Shown: piece after piece, positions 31,064 through 40,365 of the stretch | How the letters are laid out: each line of letters starts with the position of its first letter | How positions within the stretch are numbered: the first letter of the stretch is position 1 | NCBI GenBank assembly: GCA_012033105.1 | Contig: JAAUPN010000001.1 | Span: 1 to 59,807 of the forward strand | Origin: Coleofasciculaceae cyanobacterium RL_1_1 | GTDB taxonomy: Bacteria > Cyanobacteriota > Cyanobacteriia > Cyanobacteriales > Geitlerinemataceae | Reading direction: 5' to 3' | DNA length: 59,807 nt | Translations under genes and position numbers: made by a program | Notes under the pieces: generated by a model | Database searches by the model: none | Told to the model about the DNA's origin: nothing | What the model saw: the letters and a program-made list of their open reading frames with translations, nothing else

Positions 31064-31171
31064 CCGCTGCTCCCTCGTTCATCAATAAATCAACGCATCA
31101 TCGAAATCATCGTTAATCTATCAGAATGACTGCCCTGCCGCCCCGACAAGTTTGGATTTGCCGGACTAACG

Positions 31172-32397
31172 ATGACTTACCCGAACCCAACCCCAGAACC
31201 ACGCTGGAACCCAGGCCGCTTACTCGAATCCCTCACCTACTTCGATGTGCTGCCTTTTTCCGATACGATGCGATGGCTGCAATCCCTGTGGAGCGGTGCG
31301 CCTGCCGCTAGTTCGTCGATGTTGTTCTCTGCCAGTGTTGTCCAAGCTCGCCGATCGATCATCGGGCTGATCGATCCATCCCGATCGCTCTCGCCCCAGA
31401 TTGAGGCTCTCGAATCCTTGGGGGCAACGGTGGTGGACTTGACAGAGACTGCGATTGAAGCACTCAGCGATCATGATCGGTTGGTTGCCCTTGTGGTTCA
31501 CGCTGATCATCATTCCGGCGATCGTCCCGGCCAAAATTCACCCGAGTCGGGTTTGAATGGTCACTTAGATCACCTAAATAATTACCTCGATCAATCGCTA
31601 CAACGCCTCAACGCCGATCGCGCTCCCCAGGTGATTTTCGATTTTTGTCGTGAAGATGCGGATCTACGGACGCTGTGGGGGTCGGTGGATGATGTGGTGA
31701 TGGGCGGGGTGAGCGAAAGTCAGCGATCGCGACACCGTTGGGTATGGTGTTTCAGGGCATGGTCTCGACGGCCAATTCGGGCGGTTTTGCCTCGATTCGG
31801 ACGCGATCGATCACCCCACCGCTGGATTTACGCGGGATTGAACCGAGCGACACCAACCAGGCCAATGATCCGGGAGCCAATACCGGCATCAAGCTACGCC
31901 TAACCGGTGATGGCAATCGTTACAAATTCATCCTGCGCGATCGCGACAGTTGGGACGGTATTGCCCACTGCTACAGCTTCGAGACCCAACGCGATACCCC
32001 CATGACCGTACGGATTCCCTTTGCGGACTGTGTCCCCACCTTCCGCGCTAAATCCGTGCCAGACTGCCCGCGTCTCGATGGCCAGACGATCGCGGCGTTT
32101 CAATTTATGCTGAGTAAATTCGAGTATGACCAGCGGCTCAATCCGAGTTTTCAGCCCGGAGCCTTTCGTCTGTTGATTGAGTCGATCGCCGCCTATCGCG
32201 CGGTTCCCGTGGCTCCCATTTTGATGGTCGGAGAGTCTGCCGCCATCGCGATCGCCCGCACAGCCCTCGGCGATCGTGCCACTGATCTCGGTTTGGATCA
32301 GCTCGATCTCAACACCGCGATCGTCACCATTCCCCGCAATGAACACCATCCAACCGACACTCTTGACGCGATCGTGCGTCATCTGAAGCAGTCCTAG
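31172..32397 (+). CDS. CIA30-domain protein, one frameshift
   Basis: CIA30 family proteins were named for a mitochondrial complex I assembly factor. The protein opens with a segment I associate with cyanobacterial members (GRLLESLTYFDVLPF), then a poorly conserved region of about 130 residues. The CIA30 core follows: LWGSVDDVVMGGVSES ... LGMVFQGMVSTANSGGFASI ... RLTGDGNRYKFILRDRDSWDG. The frame breaks in CAGCGATCGC (31721-31730); one more G gives SQAIATPLGMVFQGMV. The Rossmann-like NAD(P)-binding part common in cyanobacterial homologues is reduced or absent here. Repaired length is about 408 residues. Confidence 0.83.
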
Positions 32398-32419
32398 AGA
32401 ATAGACACGCAGAAGTCCG

Positions 32420-34036
32420 ATGCGACCGCAAATGCTGACTAAAATTTTACGGCTTACCTTGCTGATTGTGTGGACGATCGCGATCGCCATCGGCGGCTTC
32501 CATCACACCCCGACGATCGCGATCGCCGCCGCCACCGATCCACCACCCTTTGCGGCCCGCGTCGTCGCGCCCGTCGTTCTCGATGGGCGTGAACTCTTTG
32601 AACTCGGCGCAGCAGGCCCCTTCTCCGCCCGAGAACGGGTACAGCGTGTCGAAATCGGCCTGCGTCAATTCCTGCGATCACCGTCCCCAGATCCCAAAGT
32701 CATCATCGCCTCACTCAATGGCAATGAAACCATTCGACTGAACGATCGACACCTACTGACCGTCACTGACAGCGACATTGAACCCGGCCTCACCACCACA
32801 GAACAAGCGGAAATTTGGCGCGATCTACTCATCGTCGAACTTCAGCGTTCCATCCAGGAACGTCAACCACAATATTTCCAAACTCAACAGCTCAAAGCAT
32901 TTCAACTTCTCGGGATTGCAGCGATTCTCTACCTACTGTCTTGGGAACTCGACGTAATTTTGCGACGACGACTACATCCCGACGATCGCCCGTCATCCAC
33001 CTCCAAGTCAGCACCCTCCGCCACCACAACGGATCAAACCCGCCACACACTGCTGCATTTATCGTTACTCGCAGCTCAGGCTCTCGGCTGGATCACAGCG
33101 TTTTACTACGTCGCCGATTTGTTTCCCCAATCGCGACAGTGGCGCTACAACTTCATCGCCAATTTCACCCGCCCGGTTCTGCTACTGGGCGATCGCTACT
33201 CCTCGATCCTCGATCTGATCTTGCTGCTGGGTATGCTCGTTGGGCTTTGGTTTTCCGTGATCTGGGTGACCGATCGCTTTCGCTCCCAAGTGTTATCCGT
33301 GACGGGAGCCGATCGCGGCATTCAGGACATCACCATCGTCCTGGGTCGGTCTGTGCTGCTCTTTGTGGGGTTATCGATCGTCCTGCAAGTGTGGGGCATC
33401 GATATCGCCTCCCTGGCAGTTCTGCTCAGTGCCTTGAGCGTCGGGATTGGTTTCGGACTACAAAATATTGCCAATAATTTCATCAGCGGCATCATCATTA
33501 GCTTCGATCGATCCATGAAAGTGGGCGATTTTATCCAACTCAACGACCTTATGGGAACCGTTGAACGTATCGGCACGCGCAGCACGGAGCTACGCACCCT
33601 CGATCATGTGTCGATCGTTGTGCCAAACTCTCGTTTTCTCGAAGAAGCACTGGTGAATTGGAATCATGGAAATCCGGTCAGCCGCATCGGTATTCCGGTC
33701 GGTGTTGCTTACGGTAGCGACAGCGATCGCGTCCGTGACGCCCTGCTCGAAGTTGCCCGAAACTATGAACCGCTGCTTCTAGCTCCGGAGCCTCAAGTGT
33801 GGTTCCGGGGCTTTGGTGATAGTGCGCTTAATTTTGAGTTACTTGTTTGGATTCGTGACCCACAAAATCAATTTAAGTACATTAGTGAGCTGAACTACCG
33901 CATCTATGATGTCCTGGCTCGCTACCAGATTGAAATCCCCTTCCCCCAGCGCGATCTGCACCTCAAATCTATTCAAGTTGATTCCCCAATTGAAGCTCTA
34001 GGACTCAACCAAGCCAACACAAATGAGTTGAAATAA
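32420..34036 (+). CDS. MscS-family mechanosensitive ion channel
   Basis: This is a 538-residue membrane channel, protective on osmotic downshift. A signal peptide-like N-terminus and a roughly 130-residue periplasmic segment precede four hydrophobic helices. The pore helix TM3 and the entry to the beta domain are recognisable: LAVLLSALSVGIGFGLQNIANNF, then SGIIISFDRSMKVGDFIQL, TVERIGTRSTELRTLDH and VVPNSRFLEEALVNW. The C-terminal cage domain ends about residue 520. The start is the ATG at 32420, 22 nt after the CIA30 gene, so co-transcription is likely. Confidence 0.93.
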   Translation: MRPQMLTKILRLTLLIVWTIAIAIGGFHHTPTIAIAAATDPPPFAARVVAPVVLDGRELFELGAAGPFSARERVQRVEIGLRQFLRSPSPDPKVIIASLNGNETIRLNDRHLLTVTDSDIEPGLTTTEQAEIWRDLLIVELQRSIQERQPQYFQTQQLKAFQLLGIAAILYLLSWELDVILRRRLHPDDRPSSTSKSAPSATTTDQTRHTLLHLSLLAAQALGWITAFYYVADLFPQSRQWRYNFIANFTRPVLLLGDRYSSILDLILLLGMLVGLWFSVIWVTDRFRSQVLSVTGADRGIQDITIVLGRSVLLFVGLSIVLQVWGIDIASLAVLLSALSVGIGFGLQNIANNFISGIIISFDRSMKVGDFIQLNDLMGTVERIGTRSTELRTLDHVSIVVPNSRFLEEALVNWNHGNPVSRIGIPVGVAYGSDSDRVRDALLEVARNYEPLLLAPEPQVWFRGFGDSALNFELLVWIRDPQNQFKYISELNYRIYDVLARYQIEIPFPQRDLHLKSIQVDSPIEALGLNQANTNELK

Positions 34037-34300
34037 TCAAAATTATTTCATAGCATTATGCATTTCAATTCTTTAGAATAATCAATATTTACAGATCAAA
34101 ATAGATCAATCCTACGATCAATTTAAGAAGCTATGTTTTTTTTGCAATTCTTGTATTGAAGACACTAGCATTTAATCTCTGGGGATGATCCAGGAAATAT
34201 CATTTGAAATTGGCTGTAGAGTCTACAGATGACCCTGAGAATGGTTTGATTAACGGTAGCCGTTCGATCTCTGCTCGATCGCCACACCGATCTTTGTGCT

Positions 34301-35227
34301 ATGCCTCCTTCTTCTCGACCCCCTCAACCTTCCCGATCGCCCCAGACTCGACCACCGCGTAAAAATTGGCTTGTGGCACTGACTGCCGGAATTCTGCGCG
34401 GTATGGGGTCGCTCTTAACGGCGATCGCGGTGCGTTTGGAGGCAAACCCCAGTGATCCGCGCCTGAGCTTAGGGGTGTGGGGAATTGTGATTGTGTTAGT
34501 TGTTGCGGTGGCGATCGGAGTTGGGCGATCGTCAATGACGAGTTTGCCGTCTACTCCGCTGGAGATTGCGACCGAGATCACGACGCCTCCCGCCATACCA
34601 CCCACCCCGCTAGAACCCCTCCCCCTCGAATCGACGCCGCCAGACCCGAAACTGGAGACACAATCGCCGATCGTCGCAACAGATCTAGATACGGTGTTGG
34701 ATTTAGAGTTAGTGAACGAGGCTGAGAGCGAGGCTGAGAGCGAGAGCGACACTCGCCTCGATCGCGAGAAAGTCACCAACCCCACCGCATTCCCCCGCGA
34801 GCCAGGTCTCGTTGACGATCGGGCGGAGGAGCGAGACCTCGAATCATCGCTCAAGATTCCCGATGAACTCACCGCACCGATGCCCGCATCGCAACTCGAA
34901 CCGGCTCCACCACCACTTACACCGGAACAGCGCTTAATTGCAGCGCTTCAGGAACGCATTAAAACGATATCTGAGGAATACGCGGCGGACGAAATTGTGT
35001 CCACCGTGCGAATTGACTTTGCGCGGAATCATCTCGATGTGGAGCTGATGGATCGCTGGTATGACCTGGATGAGGTGGAACAGGATCGATTGGCGACGGA
35101 TTTGCGCGATCGCGGCCAACAGTTTGATTTTTATGACATTGATGTAGTTGATGCGACGGGGCAGCTTGTGGCGCGTCCGGCGGCGATCGGGGATGGGATG
35201 ATCATTGTTCGGCGGGTGCGGATTTAG
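34301..35227 (+). CDS. Single-pass membrane protein of unknown function
   Basis: This is a 308-residue protein. A basic Pro/Ser/Arg-rich head precedes one transmembrane helix (about 66-82, LGVWGIVIVLVVAVAIGVG). A long Pro/Glu/Thr-rich linker follows, with SEAESESD-type low complexity, then a compact C-terminal domain of about 100 residues (LTPEQRLIAALQERIKTISE ... MIIVRRVRI). I recall cyanobacterial proteins of this form without a function. The AT-rich spacer 34037-34300 before it holds nothing I recognise. Confidence 0.65.
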   Translation: MPPSSRPPQPSRSPQTRPPRKNWLVALTAGILRGMGSLLTAIAVRLEANPSDPRLSLGVWGIVIVLVVAVAIGVGRSSMTSLPSTPLEIATEITTPPAIPPTPLEPLPLESTPPDPKLETQSPIVATDLDTVLDLELVNEAESEAESESDTRLDREKVTNPTAFPREPGLVDDRAEERDLESSLKIPDELTAPMPASQLEPAPPPLTPEQRLIAALQERIKTISEEYAADEIVSTVRIDFARNHLDVELMDRWYDLDEVEQDRLATDLRDRGQQFDFYDIDVVDATGQLVARPAAIGDGMIIVRRVRI

Positions 35228-35359
35228 GGTGCGGTGTGACTACATCACACCTGATCGCTTGAGGTCAGCGAAACCACTGGCAGGGGATGAACTTGCTATC
35301 GTGTTCGCAAGGATCGTGTTTCTTTGTGCTGTTCCCTGCTAGTTTGACCTCCTGAATCC

Positions 35360-35680
35360 ATGTCGATTGTCCCCAAAGGCTTTCATCGCATCATTCCCCA
35401 AGCGCCGCAAATTGTCGATGAGCGCATCGCTCGCCACCAACTTCGGCGTGAGTTGACCTACGAAATTGATCGGCGGCAAGCGTTCGAGGCGTACTGCGCC
35501 TGGTATCGCGCGACGGCGCAGCAGCATCAGCGCGAACTTGCACGCTGGCGTGGCTGTAGCGTGGCGGATTTACGACACGTGACTCCACGATCGCGCCGCA
35601 CAGCCCCGGTGTTCCCCTCTCGATCGCGGCTGCGGCAAGCTTGGGACTGGACTTTCACCTGGTGGCGATCGTTGGCGTAG
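35360..35680 (+). CDS. Small basic protein of unknown function
   Basis: This is a 106-residue, Arg-rich, largely helical protein: MSIVPKGFHRIIPQAPQIVD, a charged helix with EIDRRQAFEAYCAWYRATAQ, then an Arg/Trp-rich end (AWDWTFTWWRSLA). No family is recognised. The ORF is open in a clear frame with codon use like its neighbours and starts 130 nt after the previous gene. It could be a lineage-specific gene. Confidence 0.5.
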   Translation: MSIVPKGFHRIIPQAPQIVDERIARHQLRRELTYEIDRRQAFEAYCAWYRATAQQHQRELARWRGCSVADLRHVTPRSRRTAPVFPSRSRLRQAWDWTFTWWRSLA

Positions 35681-35729
35681 TGGATCGGGTGTTCAGGAGG
35701 GTCGCAGAACTGTAAATGAATGAATTAAA

Positions 35730-36734
35730 TTAATTCGCGATCCAACCTTGGCTAAGAGCCACCAGTAGCACCGAACCAAACACAACGCGATACCAGACAA
35801 ACACCCAGGTGCTTTGGGTTTGCAAAAAGCGAATTAACCAGGCGATTGCAACGTAGGAAAAGACGATCGCCGAAATTAAACCCGCAACCAAGGCCAACAA
35901 CTCCGCGCCGCTCACCCCTGCCACCAAATCCTTCAGCTCAAACAAACCGGCTAAAGTGATCGCCGGAATGCCCAGCAAAAACGAAAATCGTGCCGCCGTC
36001 GCACGATCAAGCCCGAGAAACAAGCCCGCCGTCATCGTAGACCCCGATCGCGATACCCCCGGAATCACCGCCAACGCCTCCGCCAACCCGACCAAAATGC
36101 CATCCTTGATTCCTAACTCCTCAAACCCGCGCGAATGCTTGCACAGCTCCTCCGCTAACCCCAGCAATAAGCCCATGACGATCGAGACGATCGCCACCAC
36201 CGTGGATGTCCGCACAACCGTATCGTAAAACTCGCCGAGTAACACCTTGATGACGAGACCCACCACCACGATCGGCAACGTCCCGATCGCAATCCCCAGC
36301 GCAATCCGAAAATCCAGCGATTCCCAATCCCGTCGTTGAATCGCCCGCACTGAACCGCCCAACACCTGCCGCAAATCCGCCCAAAAATAGGACAACACCG
36401 CCACAATACTCCCGAGCTGAATCGCCGCGCTAAACGCGACCCCCGGATCACCCCAGCCCAAAGCCTGCGGAACGATCTTGAGGTGCGCCGTACTGCTAAT
36501 CGGGATAAATTCCGTTAAGCCCTGCACCATGCCGAGGACAGCAGCTTGAAAGATATCCGGCGTCCAGGACGAGATTGCACCATCGCTGGCCTGAACGGAG
36601 CGGCTGAGGGCGATCGTCCATAGGAACGTTGCGAGACCCACGGCGATCGTGGTGATGGGTTTGAGCTGGGGGGAGCGATCGAGGGTTCGAGGGGACGTGA
36701 AATGAGGCGATCGGGTCGGAGGTCGGAGAGACAT
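35730..36734 (-). CDS. uppP: Undecaprenyl-diphosphatase UppP (BacA)
   Basis: UppP dephosphorylates undecaprenyl diphosphate, recycling the lipid carrier for wall synthesis. The family motifs are clear: VQGLTEFIPISSTAHLKI (the E-rich first motif) and IPGVSRSGSTMTAGLFLGLDR (second motif), with about eight membrane helices. I placed the start at the ATG at 36734 (334 residues). The extra 57 codons upstream are not membrane-like and lack family similarity. The N-terminal extension before the first family helix includes a hydrophobic segment that may be a signal anchor. Confidence 0.93.
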   Translation of the reverse strand: MSLRPPTRSPHFTSPRTLDRSPQLKPITTIAVGLATFLWTIALSRSVQASDGAISSWTPDIFQAAVLGMVQGLTEFIPISSTAHLKIVPQALGWGDPGVAFSAAIQLGSIVAVLSYFWADLRQVLGGSVRAIQRRDWESLDFRIALGIAIGTLPIVVVGLVIKVLLGEFYDTVVRTSTVVAIVSIVMGLLLGLAEELCKHSRGFEELGIKDGILVGLAEALAVIPGVSRSGSTMTAGLFLGLDRATAARFSFLLGIPAITLAGLFELKDLVAGVSGAELLALVAGLISAIVFSYVAIAWLIRFLQTQSTWVFVWYRVVFGSVLLVALSQGWIAN

Positions 36735-37049
36735 AGGTGGGAATTCTGGGCAAAAAATTGGGTCTTTGGCAAAGGGAAGCGCGATCAATTTTGGGACATT
36801 TTTAGCCGTTCTTAAGCCTACAAGAGATGGTCGATATTGCTCTGGATTTGACCGCCAAACATTCCAAGGTAAACCCAGGGGTCTCTGGCCGGAGGTTCCG
36901 TTCATCGTTTTCCATCGAGAAGGCTCGCAAAATGTTGCGCAGTGTATCGGTATGTATCGCTGCCATAAGTGCGGCCCAAGCGCGTGATAAGCTTGCCGTC
37001 AGCTTATTTGGCTAATTTTTTTCAATTTTTGTTTAAGGAAACGCGGTAA

Positions 37050-38107
37050 ATGACGGGCGCGAACATTCCCTACCTATTGAGAGCAGCACGGGGCGAAAAA
37101 CTCGATCGCCCGCCCGTGTGGATGATGCGGCAAGCCGGACGTTACATGAAGGCTTACCGCGATCTACGCGACAAATATCCGAGTTTCCGGGAGCGTTCTG
37201 AGATCCCCGAAGTGGCGATCGAGGTCTCCCTCCAGCCCTGGCGTGCGTTTAAGCCCGACGGTGTGATCCTCTTTTCCGATATCGTTACCCCGCTGCCCGG
37301 TATTGGCATCGAGATGGATATCGCGGAAGGCAAAGGGCCGATTATTGCCAATCCGATTCGCACCCTGGAACAAGTCGAAGCGCTCCACCCGATCGTTCCC
37401 GACGAGTCCACCCCCTTCATTCGCCCCATCCTGACGGCACTGCGCGAAGAAGTGAAAAACGAAGCCGCTGTGCTGGGTTTTGTCGGTGCACCCTGGACAC
37501 TGGCGGCCTACGCGGTTGAGGGTAAGGGATCGAAGACCTATTCGATTATCAAAAATATGGCCTTTTCTGACTCGACGGTGCTGCACGCACTGCTGGGCAA
37601 AATCGCCGATATGATCGCCACCTACGCCTGTCACCAAATCGAGTGCGGCGCTCAGGTGATCCAAATGTTCGATTCCTGGGCGGGACAACTCAGTCCCCAG
37701 GATTATGAAGTGTTTGCGCTACCGTACCAAAAGCGTGTGTTTGAGCAAATCAAGGCGAAACATCCAGAAACGCCGTTGATCTTGCTGGTGACGGGCAGTG
37801 CGGGTCTACTCGAACGCATGGGCGAGTCAGGCGCAGATCTGATCAGCGTCGATTGGACGGTGGATATGGCGGATGCCCGTCGTCGCCTTGGCCCCGAAAT
37901 GGGGGTTCAGGGTAACCTTGATCCCGGCGTGCTGTTTGGCTCGAAAGAGTTCATCCGCGATCGCATCCTGACACGATCAAAAAAGCAGGCCCGCGCGGTC
38001 ACATCCTCAACCTGGGTCACGGTATTTTGCCGACGACACCGGAGGAAAATGCGGCCTACTTCTTCGAGACCGCGAAGCAAGCGGATCAACTCCTGGCTGC
38101 GGTTTAA
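37050..38107 (+). CDS. hemE: Uroporphyrinogen decarboxylase HemE, one frameshift
   Basis: HemE removes four carboxyl groups from uroporphyrinogen III to give coproporphyrinogen III on the way to heme and chlorophyll. [38 protein letters not shown] and [16 protein letters not shown] are all present. The frame breaks after FIRDRIL at 37970. One more G (CTGACACG to CTGGACACG) gives [31 protein letters not shown], with a stop at 38105-38107 and 352 residues, the family size. The open frame as sequenced would run on to 38234, through the terminator. Confidence 0.95.
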
Positions 38108-38223
38108 GTCTGCGCCGATGAATGTTCTGAAATTCACCCCGAAAACTGCGATGAGCGCTGGTTTTCGGGTGCTGGATGTTCCTTCGCCATTGCCCACAAA
38201 GCGTTCTCAATCCCATGAGCATC

Positions 38224-38269
38224 AAACGTCGTAGCTGTGTTATCCCATTGCATCGCTACGACGTTTTTT
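38224..38269 (+). terminator. Rho-independent terminator of hemE
   Basis: Arms 38224-38235 and 38255-38266 are 12-bp perfect complements, ending in a T-run at 38264-38269. They lie 117 nt after the reconstructed hemE stop. Confidence 0.85.
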
Positions 38270-38313
38270 GATTGGGACGTGAACGTTGCGCGTAACCCTT
38301 ATGGAAGCGACTT

Positions 38314-39120
38314 GTGAAATCTCGCCTGAAGCGCCAAGTCCGAATTATTCTCAAAGGTCTCCGCACTTGGATACGAGGCTACCCGCTGCGCTACGTTCGG
38401 CGGCGGCATGATGACTTGACCGATCGCCCGCTTCCCTACGGCCATTTGTGGGCGGAAGTTTCCACCCCGATCCCCAACAAAGGTACGCCAGAGGTACGAG
38501 CGAACCGGTTAGCCAATCTCCAGCTTGCGATCGACCATCTTCACGGTCTGATCGTTTATCCCGGTAAGATTCTCGCCTTTTGGCATCATGTCCCAGCGCC
38601 GATCGAGCGGAACGGGTTTCGGCGGGGGCCGGTGTTTGTGCGGGGGCGGGTGAAGGTGGATGTCGGCGGTGGGCTGTGTTTGGTGGCGACGAATCTGTTT
38701 AATGCGCTGCTCTACGGTGGCTGCGAGATTCTTGAACGTCACGGCCACAGTATCGATCCCTATGGTGACGATCGCTTTTTTAGCCTCGGGGAAGATGCCG
38801 CCGTCGCCTACGGTTACAAAGATTTGATTGCTCGAAATGTCTACGATACGCCGCTCTATTTAGCGATTCAGCTCGATCGCGATCAAAACCGGGTACAAAC
38901 CCAACTATGGGGAAGAAGCCCTTGTACTCTGGAAATTCAGGTAAAATCGACCGTTCTCGATGAAATCCTGCCGGATCACGCTGGGGGAATCTCCGGCTGG
39001 CACGTGCGCACCCAGCGGACGATCGCACCCGATCCCTCCACAGCAATCTTACCCTTGCCCCCCAAGCTAAAACCCAAGTTCACCTATGAAACCATTTACC
39101 AACCCTGTCAGTCGTCCTAG
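38314..39120 (+). CDS. VanW family protein
   Basis: This is a 268-residue protein with a GTG start. The VanW core is present: PGKILAFWHHVPAPIERNGF, VDVGGGLCLVATNLFNALLY, and DPYGDDRFFSLGEDAAVAYGY. VanW is encoded in some vancomycin-resistance clusters, but its biochemical role is not settled. Here it sits between hemE and a wall- or polysaccharide-type transferase, which gives only a weak hint of an envelope role. No signal peptide or membrane helix is evident. Confidence 0.88.
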   Translation: MKSRLKRQVRIILKGLRTWIRGYPLRYVRRRHDDLTDRPLPYGHLWAEVSTPIPNKGTPEVRANRLANLQLAIDHLHGLIVYPGKILAFWHHVPAPIERNGFRRGPVFVRGRVKVDVGGGLCLVATNLFNALLYGGCEILERHGHSIDPYGDDRFFSLGEDAAVAYGYKDLIARNVYDTPLYLAIQLDRDQNRVQTQLWGRSPCTLEIQVKSTVLDEILPDHAGGISGWHVRTQRTIAPDPSTAILPLPPKLKPKFTYETIYQPCQSS

Positions 39121-39159
39121 AGGCTAAATACATCCCGCTCAACGTCTCCTGTTTCTTTC

Positions 39160-40224
39160 CTAATTTTCCCGGCGTCGCCAACAGAGAAACCCCGTATAGA
39201 CCAGTAGCAAGGTGGTTGCGATCACGTAGGCGAGACCGCTGGGAATTCCGGCGAAGGCGAGGGCGAGGCTACCGACCCAGAGCGTCAGGCAGTAGATAAA
39301 GAGGACGGTCGATCGATGGGACAGTCCGGCACTGAGCAATCGGTGATGCAGGTGGCGTTTATCGGCGATAAGGGTGAGTTACCGCTACGGAGCCGATCGA
39401 TGATCACAGCGGACATATCGACGATCGGCACGGCGAGGATGACGTAGGGCAGCAGTACCGCCGTAACCGTGCTGCTTTTGATTAGGCCGACAATACCCAC
39501 CGCCGCGAGGGTAAACCCGAGGTAGTACGAGCCGCCATCGCCCATAAAAATCTGAGCCGGGTTGAAGTTGTAGCGTAAAAATCCGAGGGTTCCCCCAGCG
39601 AGGGCGGCGGCGATCAGGGCGGCGGCGGGGCGATCGGCGAACAAACAGACAAACAGCATGATCGTCGCGGCGATGCCCGAAACGCCCGCCGCGAGACCGT
39701 CGAGTCCATCAATCCAGTTGATCGCATTCGTCATCCCCACCAACCACAAAATCGTGACGATCCAGCTCACCGGTTCGTTGAGTTCGAGCATGTCACCAAA
39801 CGGCACACTCAGAACATTCACCTGAACACCCCCGATCGCCCAAACGAGGCTAGCCACTGTCGTTTGTAGCAGCAGACGCACGATCGCCGACAAATTAAAC
39901 AAATCATCAGCCAGACCAATACAAAAGAAGAGCAACCCCACCGATCGTCACGCCCCAAATTTCGTATTCCGCTTGGGGGTTGAGGATTTGACCCTGGGCA
40001 TCGATGAAGCCACCTAATTTCCAGACGGCGATCAATGCTAGGGTGCTGCCGATAAAAATCGAAACCCCTCCCAAACGCACCATTGGTTGATCGTGCACCT
40101 TGCGTGCGCCGGGTTGATCGACGAGGCCACGGGTAAGACCGACCTGACGGACGATCGGGGTTGTGATGAGCACGGTCGCGCACGCAGTGCTAAACGCGAG
40201 GAAATGAAAAAGATAGTGTGGCAT
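39160..40224 (-). CDS. WecA/MraY-like glycosyl phosphate transferase, two frameshifts
   Basis: This family moves a sugar-1-phosphate from a UDP-sugar onto undecaprenyl phosphate to start a cell-surface polymer. Multiple membrane helices are visible. Landmarks are RKVHDQPMVRLGGVSIFIG, then CIGLADDLFNLS (Mg-binding DD), TNAINWIDGLDGLAAG and IFMGDGGSYYLGF. The frame breaks at the C4 run 39936-39939 (one base too many; repair gives TIGGLLFFCIGLADD) and near 39370 (one base short; repair gives SGNSPFIADKRHLHHRLLSAG). The latter restores the expected HHRL motif and a C-terminal helix ending at 39160. Repaired length is about 354 residues. Confidence 0.88.
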
Positions 40225-40365
40225 CCGAGGGGGCGAAGGCGGCGTCGCTAACGCACAGAGGTACTGCCACGCATATTACCTTGACCGTTCACCAATGCAG
40301 CAGGATCACCGCAACCCAAAGCGATTACCTGATCATCATTCAGAGAGAGAACGATCGCCTAAAAT

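Noticed and set aside
36766-37015. Short plus-strand ORFs between uppP and hemE
   Set aside because: They overlap the upstream region of both genes, show no family features and probably lie in leader DNA.
38108-38234. Extension of the hemE open frame to 38234
   Set aside because: The extension is produced by a missing base at 37970, shows no HemE similarity and runs through the terminator.
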